Source: an uncultured Clostridia bacterium (lineage in GTDB: Bacteria > Bacillota > Clostridia > Christensenellales > Borkfalkiaceae). Taken from it: a stretch of DNA of 53,808 nt. The notes below the pieces were generated by a model. That model ran no database searches. It worked only from the letters and a program-made list of their open reading frames with translations, and was not told the DNA's origin. The stretch is taken from the NCBI GenBank assembly GCA_934247225.1, contig CAKQJE010000018.1:1-53808 (forward strand). Reading direction: 5' to 3'. Below are positions 19,739 to 27,807 of this stretch, piece after piece. The position numbers and the translations under genes are program-made. Numbering within the stretch: the stretch's first letter is position 1; each line of letters opens with the position of its first letter.

Positions 19739-19754
19739 GTTAATCGACTTATAG
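19739..19754 (-). repeat. 16-bp motif CTATAAGTCGATTAAC, copy 2 (inverted)
   Basis: An exact reverse complement of the copy at 12815-12830, in the 29-bp gap between capF and capG, just before the capG ribosome site. Copies 1 and 2 bracket the GT2-to-capF segment in inverted orientation. Confidence 0.5.
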
Positions 19755-19774
19755 GCGGACTTATGAGGTGTGAT

Positions 19775-20947
19775 ATGAAAAACAGCGACGCGAAATTCGG
19801 CGTGAAATTCAAGGATGACGGGAGAATAAAGCTTCTTATCGTCGTCGGTACGAGACCGGAGATAATCCGACTTTCGGAAACGATAAAAAAATGCAGAAAA
19901 TATTTCGATTGTATTCTGGCTCATACGGGACAGAATTACGATTATTGTTTAAACGGCGTGTTCTTCAAAGATCTCGACCTCGATCTTCCGGATGTAAATT
20001 TAAACGTTGCGGGAGATAACCTCGGGGCAACGCTCGGAAACGTCGTCGAAAAGTCTTACGGGCTTATAAGCGAAATAAAACCCGACGCACTTTTGATTTT
20101 AGGCGACACGAATTCCTGTTTGTCGGCGATTTCGGCAAAGCGGCTTCACGTTCCGATTTTTCATATGGAAGCGGGCAACAGGTCTTACGACGAGCGTTTG
20201 CCGGAAGAGACAAATCGCAAAATCGTTGACGTAATTTCGGACGTAAACCTTGCTTACACCGAAAACGCTCGGCGGAATTTGCTTAATTCGGGGCTTGAAA
20301 ACAGTCGGGTGTTCGTCACGGGTTCGCCTATGGCGGAAGTTTTGCGCGCGAATATCCGTAAAATCGAAAAGTCGGATATTTTACATCGGCTCGGACTTAC
20401 GCCGAAAAAATATATTCTTTTATCTGCTCACAGAGAAGAAAATATCGATTCGGATAAAAGTTTTTTCACGTTATTCGAGTCGGTAAACGCCTTGGCGGAA
20501 AAATACGATATGCCGATAATTTATTCGTGCCATCCGAGATCGGGGAAAAAGCTCGAAGAAACGGGCTTTAAACTCGATGAGAGGGTTGTTCTGAGCGAAC
20601 CTTTCGGTTTTCACGATTATTGCGCGTTGCAGCTCGATTCTTTCGTCGTAGTTTCGGATAGCGGCACGCTTCCAGAAGAAAGCGCGTTTTTCATAAAAGA
20701 AGGGAAACCTTTCGCCGCCGTTTGCATAAGAGAATCCACCGAACGCCCCGAAGCGTTGGAGAACGGTTGTTTCACGCTTGCGGGGATAAGCAAAATCGGT
20801 CTTTTAAACGCAGTCGATACGGCGGTTAAAGCCGTGGAAAACAGCGAAAACGGTTCGGTTCCGAAAGATTATTCGGACGAAAACGTATCGATAAAAACGG
20901 TAAAAATAATACAATCGATGACGCAGGTTTTGAAGAAAACAAGATAA
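19775..20947 (+). CDS. capG: UDP-N-acetylglucosamine 2-epimerase family, UDP-L-FucNAc synthase
   Basis: Third enzyme of the pathway (CapG/FnlC/WbjD), an epimerase at C2 giving UDP-N-acetyl-L-fucosamine. It has VVGTRPEIIRL, HTGQNYDY, GDTNSCL and HMEAGNRSYDERLPEETNR, all classical of the WecB-like fold. ATG 19775 is preferred because GAGGTG precedes it by four bases; an in-frame ATG at 19763 with AGGCGGA would add four residues. With capE and capF it makes one complete activated sugar. Confidence 0.92.
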   Translation: MKNSDAKFGVKFKDDGRIKLLIVVGTRPEIIRLSETIKKCRKYFDCILAHTGQNYDYCLNGVFFKDLDLDLPDVNLNVAGDNLGATLGNVVEKSYGLISEIKPDALLILGDTNSCLSAISAKRLHVPIFHMEAGNRSYDERLPEETNRKIVDVISDVNLAYTENARRNLLNSGLENSRVFVTGSPMAEVLRANIRKIEKSDILHRLGLTPKKYILLSAHREENIDSDKSFFTLFESVNALAEKYDMPIIYSCHPRSGKKLEETGFKLDERVVLSEPFGFHDYCALQLDSFVVVSDSGTLPEESAFFIKEGKPFAAVCIRESTERPEALENGCFTLAGISKIGLLNAVDTAVKAVENSENGSVPKDYSDENVSIKTVKIIQSMTQVLKKTR

Positions 20948-20966
20948 GATTACAAACGGGAACAAA

Positions 20967-22145
20967 ATGAAATCGGTTATTCGTCTTATGTTCGCTCTTT
21001 TGGCGGACGGAACGGGATTGAAACAATTTAATAAAGGCGAAATCGAAAATCTGTCCGAGTCGGGCAGAATATCGGAAACCGACGCGGAAAGATTGTACAA
21101 ACTCTCCGCGGCTTTCGATTGTTCACATTTAGTCGGCTTGTCGCTTATAAAAAACGTACTTTTATCGGACGGGGAAACACAACGCAGGTTCGAGTCGAAA
21201 ATAAGGCTTGCGCTTTTCAGGTTCGAAACTCAGAATGCGGAATTGAACGCGATCAAAGAAGTTTTCGAAAAAAACGATATAGATTTTGTCCCGCTCAAAG
21301 GCGCGGTGATAAGGGATTATTATCCCGAACCGTGGCTTCGCCAAAGTTGCGATATCGATATTTTGGTAATGGAAAACGACGTTTCCCGGGCTATAAAAAC
21401 GCTTGAAAACGAACTCGGTTATAATACGAAATCTAAAAATTATCACGATTATTCTTTGTTTTCGGAAAGCGGCGTTCATTTGGAACTTCATTTCAATATA
21501 AAAGAAAATACGGATAAACTCGACGAAGTTTTGCAAAACGCCTGGAAATACGCCCGTAAAAAAGAGTGTAAATCACACGAGTACGAATTTACGGGCGAGT
21601 TTTTGTTATTCCATTTATACGCTCACACGGCTTACCATTTTATAAGCGGCGGATGCGGAATAAAACCGATTTTCGACGATATGATATTGAAAAACAAGCT
21701 CGATTACGACGAAAAAGAACTTGACGAACTTCTGACGGCGGGCGGAATTAAAGAGTTTGCGGATAAAATCGGACTGCTCGGCGAGGTGTGGCTGAGCGAA
21801 AAAGAACACGACGAGCTTACGGGGACAATGGAAAAATATATTCTGAGCGGCGGGGTTTACGGCTCGGGAAAAAATAAAGCCGTCGTTTTGCGAACCGAAA
21901 AGAAAGGCAAAACCCGCAGCGTCGCTTCGAGATTATGGCTTCCTTATAAAAATCTCGTTATAGAGTATCCGTCGCTGGAAGGAAGGCGGATTTTACAACC
22001 GTTTTACGAGTTTTTACGTTGGTGCAGAATATTTAAAAAGGACGTACGCAAAAGGGCTTTTGCGGAAATAAAAAATAATGCCGAAACGACCGAAGAAACC
22101 GTAAAAGAAACCGAAAAAATGATTAAAGAATTAAAATTGAAATAG
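20967..22145 (+). CDS. Nucleotidyltransferase-fold protein (NTP_transf_5-like)
   Basis: A 392-residue protein. The segment FVPLKGAVIRDYYPEPWLRQ followed by SCDIDILV matches the uncharacterised nucleotidyltransferase family often found in EPS and lasso-peptide loci; the DID pair would bind metal. A LELHFNI motif about 45 residues later fits the same fold. The C-terminus is a charged Glu/Lys helix. It lies 19 bp after capG and 15 bp before the DXS-like gene, so is likely co-transcribed. Its substrate is not known. Confidence 0.72.
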   Translation: MKSVIRLMFALLADGTGLKQFNKGEIENLSESGRISETDAERLYKLSAAFDCSHLVGLSLIKNVLLSDGETQRRFESKIRLALFRFETQNAELNAIKEVFEKNDIDFVPLKGAVIRDYYPEPWLRQSCDIDILVMENDVSRAIKTLENELGYNTKSKNYHDYSLFSESGVHLELHFNIKENTDKLDEVLQNAWKYARKKECKSHEYEFTGEFLLFHLYAHTAYHFISGGCGIKPIFDDMILKNKLDYDEKELDELLTAGGIKEFADKIGLLGEVWLSEKEHDELTGTMEKYILSGGVYGSGKNKAVVLRTEKKGKTRSVASRLWLPYKNLVIEYPSLEGRRILQPFYEFLRWCRIFKKDVRKRAFAEIKNNAETTEETVKETEKMIKELKLK

Positions 22146-22160
22146 AACAGAGGTAAAAAC

Positions 22161-23924
22161 ATGTACGAATTATTAAGTAGAATAAACTCTCCCGCGGACG
22201 TAAAAAAACTTAGCGAAAACGAGCTTACGTCATTAGCCGCGGAGATAAGAGAGGCGCTTTTTAACAGACTTACGAAAATCGGCGGACATTTCGGCCCTAA
22301 TTTCGGTATAGTGGAAGCGGAAATCGCTATGCACTATGTCTTTTCTTCGCCTGTCGATAAATTCGTTTTCGACGTGTCGCACCAAAGCTACACGCACAAA
22401 ATCCTTACGGGGCGTAAAGCGGGATATATCGACGACGCGTGTTTTAAAGAAGATTCGGGCTATACGAACCCCGAAGAGAGTGAACACGATTTGTTTAACG
22501 TAGGGCATACGTCCACTTCGATTTCCCTTGCAACGGGTCTTTGCAAAGCTCGCGAAAGGCTCGGCGAAAACTACAACGTCGTCGCGCTTATCGGCGACGG
22601 TTCGCTTTCGGGCGGCGAGGCGTTAGAGGGCTTGAACGTAGCGGGATCGGAAATAAAATCAAATCTAATAATCATCGTCAACGATAACGATCAGTCCATT
22701 TCCGAAACGCACGGCGGAATATATAAAAATCTTAAAAAACTCAGAGAAACGAATGGAAAATACGAACATAACATTTTCAGGGATTTCGGTCTCGATTACG
22801 TTTACGAGGCGAAAGGAAACGATATTCATTCGCTTATAAAAGTGTTTGAAAAGGTGAAAAACGTCGATCATCCGACGGTTGTGCATATAAACACGTTAAA
22901 AGGGAAAGGCTACGAGAGAGCCGAAAAGAACAAGGAAGCCTGGCATTGGACTTTGCCGTTCGACAGAGAAACTGGCGAAAAAACCGTCGATACGAGCGGA
23001 AGAAGCTATGTTGCCGTCGCTCACGATTATATAATGAAAAAGGCTGAAAAAGACGATAAATTCGTTGTGGTTACGCCCAATATGCCTATGTCTATGGGGC
23101 TTTCGCCTAAGGACAGAGAAAAACTCGGAGATAAGTTTACGGACGTCGGCATAGCCGAGGAACAAGCCGTCGCAATGGCTTCGGGTATGGCGAAAGGCGG
23201 AGTAAAACCGCTTGTCATAACCAATGCCACGTTTATGCAAAGAGCTTACGATCAGATTTCGCACGACGTTTGCATAAACGGCAACCACGTTACGATTTTA
23301 CTTAATTATTCGTCGTTTGCGGGGCTTACCGACGTAACGCATCTGGGAATTTTCGCGCTTCCGATATTTACGAACATTCCCGAGCTTAACGTTCTCGCGC
23401 CGACTACCGAAAAGGAATTTATCGGAATGCTCGATTGGGCGCTGGATATTCACGACGGCGCGTCCGTAATCCTTATTCCCGGCGACAGCGTTAAAGACAG
23501 ACCGTCCGTAAACGGGTTCGACGGCGAGATGAAATACAAAGTCGAGCAAAGCGGCGAAAAAGTGGCTATAATCGCCGAGGGCGATTTTTACGGAATAGGT
23601 CAAAGCATTTCGGAAAAAATCGAAAAATCGCTCGGTTTCAAACCTACGCTTATAAATCCGAGAATAGTTTCTCTGACGGATGAAAAGACTCTTTCGAACC
23701 TCGTGAAAAATCACGAACTTGTTCTTACTTTCGAGGACGGCGTGTTAAGCGGCGGTTTCGGAGAGAAGGTCGCGGCGTTCCTCGGAGAAACGGGAGTTAA
23801 AGTCAAAAATTACGGTTTGAACAAAGAGTTTTACGACAGATATAATCCTGCCGAGCTTTTAAAACAACTCGGAATAACTCCCGAAGCCGTTTTGGCGGAC
23901 GTTAAAAGAATTTTGAATATTTAA
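22161..23924 (+). CDS. DXS/transketolase-like thiamine-diphosphate enzyme (not a standard DXS)
   Basis: A 587-residue protein, shorter than the usual 615-640 of 1-deoxy-D-xylulose-5-phosphate synthase. The thiamine site is present: GDGSLSGGEALEGLN, with VNDNDQS, and the catalytic Glu333 in DVGIAEEQAV. DVSHQSYTHKILTGR and HFGPNFG match the His-containing DXS blocks. However, the DXS arginine in DRAG is replaced by NYSSFAG (382-388), and the RYPRG block is replaced by VILIPGD (436-442), so both arginines that hold the substrate phosphate are gone. It is the last gene of the EPS run. It may use an unphosphorylated or nucleotide-linked sugar, or make a modified one; it should not be called dxs. 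Confidence 0.75.
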   Translation: MYELLSRINSPADVKKLSENELTSLAAEIREALFNRLTKIGGHFGPNFGIVEAEIAMHYVFSSPVDKFVFDVSHQSYTHKILTGRKAGYIDDACFKEDSGYTNPEESEHDLFNVGHTSTSISLATGLCKARERLGENYNVVALIGDGSLSGGEALEGLNVAGSEIKSNLIIIVNDNDQSISETHGGIYKNLKKLRETNGKYEHNIFRDFGLDYVYEAKGNDIHSLIKVFEKVKNVDHPTVVHINTLKGKGYERAEKNKEAWHWTLPFDRETGEKTVDTSGRSYVAVAHDYIMKKAEKDDKFVVVTPNMPMSMGLSPKDREKLGDKFTDVGIAEEQAVAMASGMAKGGVKPLVITNATFMQRAYDQISHDVCINGNHVTILLNYSSFAGLTDVTHLGIFALPIFTNIPELNVLAPTTEKEFIGMLDWALDIHDGASVILIPGDSVKDRPSVNGFDGEMKYKVEQSGEKVAIIAEGDFYGIGQSISEKIEKSLGFKPTLINPRIVSLTDEKTLSNLVKNHELVLTFEDGVLSGGFGEKVAAFLGETGVKVKNYGLNKEFYDRYNPAELLKQLGITPEAVLADVKRILNI

Positions 23925-23968
23925 GTCTATACGCGCGCGGCGGAAACCTGAAAAACTTTTATGTTCGG

Positions 23969-24358
23969 ATGCAAAAGACCGACGATTTCGATATGTCAAA
24001 GGGCGAACGTGGTATTGAAAACCACATACAATGTTCCGAAAAAGAGAATTTGTATCTCGTAACGCCGAAATATCTTACGCCGTATCTCGAATTCATAAGA
24101 GACAACAAGAGGATTTACTCCACGACTTTAAAGCACGTTAAATTGTTCGGCCGGGTAAACACTTTCAATTATATGTACGAAAAGATTTTCAGTCCCATTC
24201 TCGACAGGTACGGCGTGTCGGAAAAAGAGAAACCTTATCTCGTCAAGTTTTATATAAACGGGCTTATCGCTATCGTGAACGAGTGGATTAAAAACGATTG
24301 TAGGGAAAGTATTGACGAAATAATTGTTATAATAAACACCTGTATGAGAAACAAATAA
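23969..24358 (+). CDS. Orphan TetR-type C-terminal domain protein without HTH
   Basis: 129 residues that look like the ligand/dimer domain of DhaS-type TetR regulators: YLEFIRDNKRIYSTTLKH, FSPILDRYGV, LVKFYINGLIAIVNEWIKNDCRES. The N-terminal helix-turn-helix that should precede it is missing, and no in-frame upstream sequence supplies one: the gap to the DXS-like gene is 44 bp. No clear ribosome site is seen before ATG 23969; ATG 23990 is an alternative. It may be a decayed regulator or a small stand-alone partner protein. Confidence 0.6.
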   Translation: MQKTDDFDMSKGERGIENHIQCSEKENLYLVTPKYLTPYLEFIRDNKRIYSTTLKHVKLFGRVNTFNYMYEKIFSPILDRYGVSEKEKPYLVKFYINGLIAIVNEWIKNDCRESIDEIIVIINTCMRNK

Positions 24359-24362
24359 AATT

Positions 24363-24404
24363 AAGACCGATATCGGGGAACCCTCTCGAAAATCGGTCTT
24401 TTTG
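24363..24404. terminator. Intrinsic terminator between TetR-like ORF and lysR
   Basis: AAGACCGAT / ATCGGTCTT stem with a T-run, between convergent genes; usable on both strands. Confidence 0.8.
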
Positions 24405-24411
24405 TTTGCGG

Positions 24412-25302
24412 CTATCTTTGCAGCTTTTTTGCAAGGTCTATAAGTTTAAGTACGTTTTTATCGGCGTTAATGCTGTATAAAAGTCCGTACGGAATGCTGT
24501 AATCCCAATTTACGGGTATGGAAACAAGTCCGGGGTGGACGTCCTGCCAACATTCGATTGTTAAGAGGCAGTTGCCCGTTTCGGCGCAGCGGTTGAAAAC
24601 CGACATATCGTAAAAGAAATGCGTGTCTTCTATTTTTATTTCGGGATGATTCATTTCGAGGTCGTTTCGGATAAAGTCGTTCACGCTCGAATCGCCTTTT
24701 TTAACCATCATAAGCGTTTCACTGTAAAGATCGGAAAGATTTAAAAACTTTCTGCCGGCGAGCCTGTGATCGCGTGAGACGGCTATCATCTTTTTATATC
24801 TTCCGAGCGGCAGAAAATTGCAGAGCGAAAGCCAGGCTTTGGAGTCGCAAACTCCGATTAAAAAATCGAATTTTTTCCCGAGTCCGTTGATTTCGGAAAG
24901 AATACCTTCGTGATTATCTTCAAAAGATACGAGATGAAGTTTGAAATCGGGAAAGTTTCTGTTTACTTTATACCAGATATCCATAAAAGGCTTTGCGGGG
25001 TTAAGGAGAGAAGTTCCGACGCGGAAAGTCGTGTTCTGTCTTTCGATAGCGGCTTTTGCGGATGTTATGGATTTCTCGGAATAGTCCATAATAAACTTTG
25101 CGTCGCGATAAATAATTTCACCCGCAGGAGTTAATTTTATGCCGGAAGGATGTCTTTCAATCAACTTAAAATTCAAATGATTTTCAAGGTTGTTTATTTG
25201 TTTCATAACCGCCGTAGGGGAAATATAAAGCCTATCGGCGGCTTTCGTAAAACTTCCGCAGTTCGCAACGGCTAAAAACGTGTCAAGCAAAGGATTGTAC
25301 AT
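24412..25302 (-). CDS. LysR family transcriptional regulator
   Basis: 296 residues, the usual length. The N-terminal winged helix-turn-helix reads LLDTFLAVANCGSFTKAADR then LYISPTAVMKQINNLE, and the effector domain starts about residue 88. It is divergent from the flavodoxin operon with 109 bp between starts, the classical arrangement for a LysR protein that controls the divergent genes and itself. The inducer cannot be read. Confidence 0.9.
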   Translation of the reverse strand: MYNPLLDTFLAVANCGSFTKAADRLYISPTAVMKQINNLENHLNFKLIERHPSGIKLTPAGEIIYRDAKFIMDYSEKSITSAKAAIERQNTTFRVGTSLLNPAKPFMDIWYKVNRNFPDFKLHLVSFEDNHEGILSEINGLGKKFDFLIGVCDSKAWLSLCNFLPLGRYKKMIAVSRDHRLAGRKFLNLSDLYSETLMMVKKGDSSVNDFIRNDLEMNHPEIKIEDTHFFYDMSVFNRCAETGNCLLTIECWQDVHPGLVSIPVNWDYSIPYGLLYSINADKNVLKLIDLAKKLQR

Positions 25303-25349
25303 AATTCACCTGTAAACTTTTGGTTTATACAATAATAACATATTTGTAC

Positions 25350-25378
25350 TTCACAGTCAAGAAAATATATGTTATAAT
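25350..25378 (+). promoter_or_regulatory. Promoter of the flavodoxin operon
   Basis: TTCACA at 25350-25355, a 17-base spacer, and a perfect TATAAT at 25373-25378. It lies in the lysR/flavodoxin divergent region, so LysR control is likely. Confidence 0.75.
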
Positions 25379-25411
25379 GAATTTGCAAAACAAAACGGGA
25401 GGCAAAAATAA

Positions 25412-25918
25412 ATGTCGAAAACACTTGTGGCTTATTATTCGAGAGCGGACGAAAATTACGTCAGCGGCGCGCTTAAAACGATACCTGTCGGCAACACGGA
25501 AATCGTTGCGGAGTATATAAAAGAACTTACGGGTGCGGATATGTTCAAAATCGAACAGACAAAACCGTATTCCGAAGACTATAATTCCTGCGTGGAGGAA
25601 GCCAAAGCCGATCAGAGGAGAAACGCTCGCCCCGAACTTAAAAAATATCTTGACTCCGTCGGAAATTACGACGTGATTTATCTCGGTTATCCCAATTATT
25701 GGGGTACGATGCCTATGGCTGTGTTTACTTTTCTCGAACGGTATGATTTCGGCGGAAAAACGATAAAACCGTTCTGTACGCACGAGGGCAGCGGAATGGG
25801 AAACAGCGTCGGCGATATAAAGAAGCTTTGTCCCTCCGCCGATGTCGAAAACGGACTTGCGATTTACGGCAGCAGAGTTAAAAATTCAAAAAACGAAGTT
25901 GAAAGGTGGGTAAAATAA
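25412..25918 (+). CDS. Cytoplasmic flavodoxin-family protein
   Basis: 168 residues. Starts KTLVAYYSRADENYVSG and has the FMN-ring block YLGYPNYWGTMPMAVFTFLE, with CTHEGSGMGNS near the end, as in the flavodoxin_4 family. There is no signal peptide. GGGAGG precedes ATG 25412. It is first in a three-gene operon with a CMD-cupin protein and an exported flavodoxin; a role in electron transfer or quinone/oxidative-stress reduction is likely. Confidence 0.87.
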   Translation: MSKTLVAYYSRADENYVSGALKTIPVGNTEIVAEYIKELTGADMFKIEQTKPYSEDYNSCVEEAKADQRRNARPELKKYLDSVGNYDVIYLGYPNYWGTMPMAVFTFLERYDFGGKTIKPFCTHEGSGMGNSVGDIKKLCPSADVENGLAIYGSRVKNSKNEVERWVK

Positions 25919-25919
25919 T

Positions 25920-26681
25920 ATGAAAAAAGTAACTGCCGGAAGAGATGCGTTAGGGGAGTTTGCTCCGAAATTCGCCGAGCTTAACGACGACGTTTTGTTC
26001 GGACAAGTGTGGTCGCGAGAGGATAAGCTCTCTTTAAGAGACCGTTCGCTCGTAACGGTCGTGGCTTTAATGTCGCAAGGTCTTTGCGATTCGTCGTTCG
26101 AGTTTCATTTAAGATCGGCAAAAGCCAACGGAATAACAAAAGAGGAAATCGCCGAGATTTTAACGCACGCTGCGTTTTATGATGGCTGGCCGAAGGCTTG
26201 GGCGGCTTTTAAAATGGCAAAAGAAGTCTGGAAAGACGAGCCGTCCGAAATTTCCGCGGCTTCCGACGCGAAAACTCGCCACGCGAATTCTATGGTTTTC
26301 CCGATAGGCGAAACTAACAATGCTTTCAAAAAATATTTTATCGGTCAAAGCTATCTCGCGCCCGTTTCCAAAGAACAGATCGGAATTTATAACGTTACGT
26401 TCGAGCCGCGTTGCAGAAATAATTGGCATATCCATAAAGCCGAAAAGGGCGGAGGACAAATCCTCGTTTGCGTTGCGGGAAAGGGGTATTATCAGGAATG
26501 GGGAAAAGAAGCGCGCGTTCTTCTTCCCGGCGACGTCGTCAATATCGCACCCGGCGTAAAACATTGGCACGGCGCGGCGAAAAACGAATGGTTTTCTCAT
26601 CTTGCCGTCGAAGTTCCCGGCGAAAATTCGTCCACGGAATGGTTAGAGGCGGTTTCGGACGAAGAATACGATAAATTATAA
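25920..26681 (+). CDS. Carboxymuconolactone decarboxylase (AhpD-like) and cupin fusion protein
   Basis: 253 residues with two domains. Residues about 15-100 form a CMD domain (LCDSSFEFHLRSAKANGI, EILTHAAFYDGWP) in which the AhpD CxxC pair is not present. Residues about 145-240 form a cupin with NNWHIHKAEKGGG and a closing PGVKHWHGA; the histidines fit metal binding. Starts one base after the flavodoxin stop. Such fusions usually sit next to flavodoxins in gut Firmicutes and are thought to act on reactive or aromatic compounds; the exact reaction is unknown. Confidence 0.85.
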   Translation: MKKVTAGRDALGEFAPKFAELNDDVLFGQVWSREDKLSLRDRSLVTVVALMSQGLCDSSFEFHLRSAKANGITKEEIAEILTHAAFYDGWPKAWAAFKMAKEVWKDEPSEISAASDAKTRHANSMVFPIGETNNAFKKYFIGQSYLAPVSKEQIGIYNVTFEPRCRNNWHIHKAEKGGGQILVCVAGKGYYQEWGKEARVLLPGDVVNIAPGVKHWHGAAKNEWFSHLAVEVPGENSSTEWLEAVSDEEYDKL

Positions 26682-26695
26682 GGGAGGCTACGCCT

Positions 26696-27394
26696 ATGAA
26701 AAGATTTTTAGCGATTGTTCTCGGTATAATAATGATTTTATCTTTTGCCGCTTGCGGTAAAAAGGGCGACGGCGGTTCCGGTTCGGACTCTTCTTCGAAG
26801 CGGGAAAGCGAAACCGTTTCGGAAAGCAAAAATAACGGAACGGAAAGCAGCGAAATCGACTCTTCGGAATCGGGAAGCGATAATTCGACAACCGAAAGCA
26901 TAGCGAAAGAGAAGAAAATAATAGTTGTGTATTTCTCGGCAACCAATAACACCGAAAGGGTTGCGGGGATTATAGCGAATACAACGGGCGGAACGTTGTT
27001 CGAACTTACTCCCGTAAATCCTTACAGTCAAGCCGATTTGAATTATAACAGTTCGACGAGCAGAGTTTCTCGCGAGCATAACGACGAGTCTCTTCGCGAT
27101 ATCGAACTTACGAAAGTTACTCCCGAAGAATGGAATACTTACGACATAGTTTTCCTTGGTTATCCGATTTGGTGGGGAATAGCCGCGTGGCCTGTCAATA
27201 ATTTTGTAAAAGGAAACGATTTCACGGGCAAAACCGTAATTCCGTTTGCAACGGCGGCAAGTTCTCCGATCGGAAACAGCGCGTCGCTTTTAAAAGAAAT
27301 GGCGGGAACGGGAAATTGGCTTTCGGGCGAACGTTTCATTTCGGGCGCAAGCGAATCCTCGGTGAAAAATTGGCTCAATCAACTTGAATTTTAA
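26696..27394 (+). CDS. Flavodoxin-domain lipoprotein
   Basis: 232 residues. A type II signal with lipobox FAAC (Cys19) is followed by a Ser/Glu-rich linker (about 25-70) and a flavodoxin_4 domain (about 75-232): IIVVYFSATNNTERVAGII and FLGYPIWWGIAAWPVNNF. It is thus an FMN protein held outside the membrane, while its operon partner at 25412 is cytoplasmic. GGGAGG precedes the start. Confidence 0.87.
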   Translation: MKRFLAIVLGIIMILSFAACGKKGDGGSGSDSSSKRESETVSESKNNGTESSEIDSSESGSDNSTTESIAKEKKIIVVYFSATNNTERVAGIIANTTGGTLFELTPVNPYSQADLNYNSSTSRVSREHNDESLRDIELTKVTPEEWNTYDIVFLGYPIWWGIAAWPVNNFVKGNDFTGKTVIPFATAASSPIGNSASLLKEMAGTGNWLSGERFISGASESSVKNWLNQLEF

Positions 27395-27417
27395 TCAAAA
27401 ATTTTAATTCGGCTAAG

Positions 27418-27466
27418 TGCCGCTCGGAAATAAAACGGGAAAAGTTTAATTTCCGAGCGGCATATT
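27418..27466 (+). terminator. Strong hairpin after the flavodoxin operon, probable terminator
   Basis: Perfect 14-bp arms TGCCGCTCGGAAAT (27418-27431) and ATTTCCGAGCGGCA (27449-27462). The T-run after it is weak, so termination is likely but not certain. Confidence 0.6.
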
Positions 27467-27490
27467 TCATAAAAAAACCTCGTTTTAAAT

Positions 27491-27519
27491 TTGACTTTTT
27501 ACTAACTAAATAGTAAAAT
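27491..27519 (+). promoter_or_regulatory. Promoter with overlapping dyad operator
   Basis: TTGACT (27491-27496), 17-base spacer, TAAAAT (27514-27519). The spacer and -10 are covered by a perfect inverted repeat, TTTTACTA (27497-27504) and TAGTAAAA (27511-27518), a likely repressor site. Confidence 0.65.
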
Positions 27520-27544
27520 ATAATAGCCAACCCGATTTATGATA

Positions 27545-27765
27545 TTTTTAACATGAATCACAACAAAAAAATTTTATAGAACATATCTTATTAGGATAAA
27601 AAAAGAACAAGCTACATGGTAGATACATATCACCGTGTTTACAAAAATGTTGTTCTCTATATTCCTTATAGTGGTATGTCATTTGTTGTGAAAGGGTTGG
27701 CGCTCAGTCGGTCGGTATGTTCTATATTTGCCGTTCTCGCCTGAGAGCGGCATCTTATTTATAAT
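27545..27765 (+). ncRNA. Structured leader or small RNA candidate upstream of the SLOG gene
   Basis: About 290 bp lie between the promoter at 27491 and the next gene. Nested inverted repeats are visible: TCACAACAAA (27556) with TTTGTTGTGA (27681), AACATA with TATGT, and AGAACAA with TTGTTCT (near 27605 and 27650). A final GC-rich hairpin GCCGTTCTC/GAGAGCGGC lies near 27733-27753. No convincing ORF is present (longest about 22 codons). It could be a long 5' leader, a small RNA or a short mobile relic. Confidence 0.4.
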
Positions 27766-27807
27766 AAAGATATAAAAAGCCGCAATAAATATTTTCGAGG
27801 TAGTAAA

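Noticed and set aside
22161..23924. Plain annotation as dxs
   Set aside because: The arginines needed for the phosphate of DXS substrates are replaced, and the gene lies in a glycan locus.
27676..27745. 22-codon ORF (MSFVVKGLALSRSV...) in the SLOG leader
   Set aside because: No ribosome site, overlaps the inverted repeats, too short to support.
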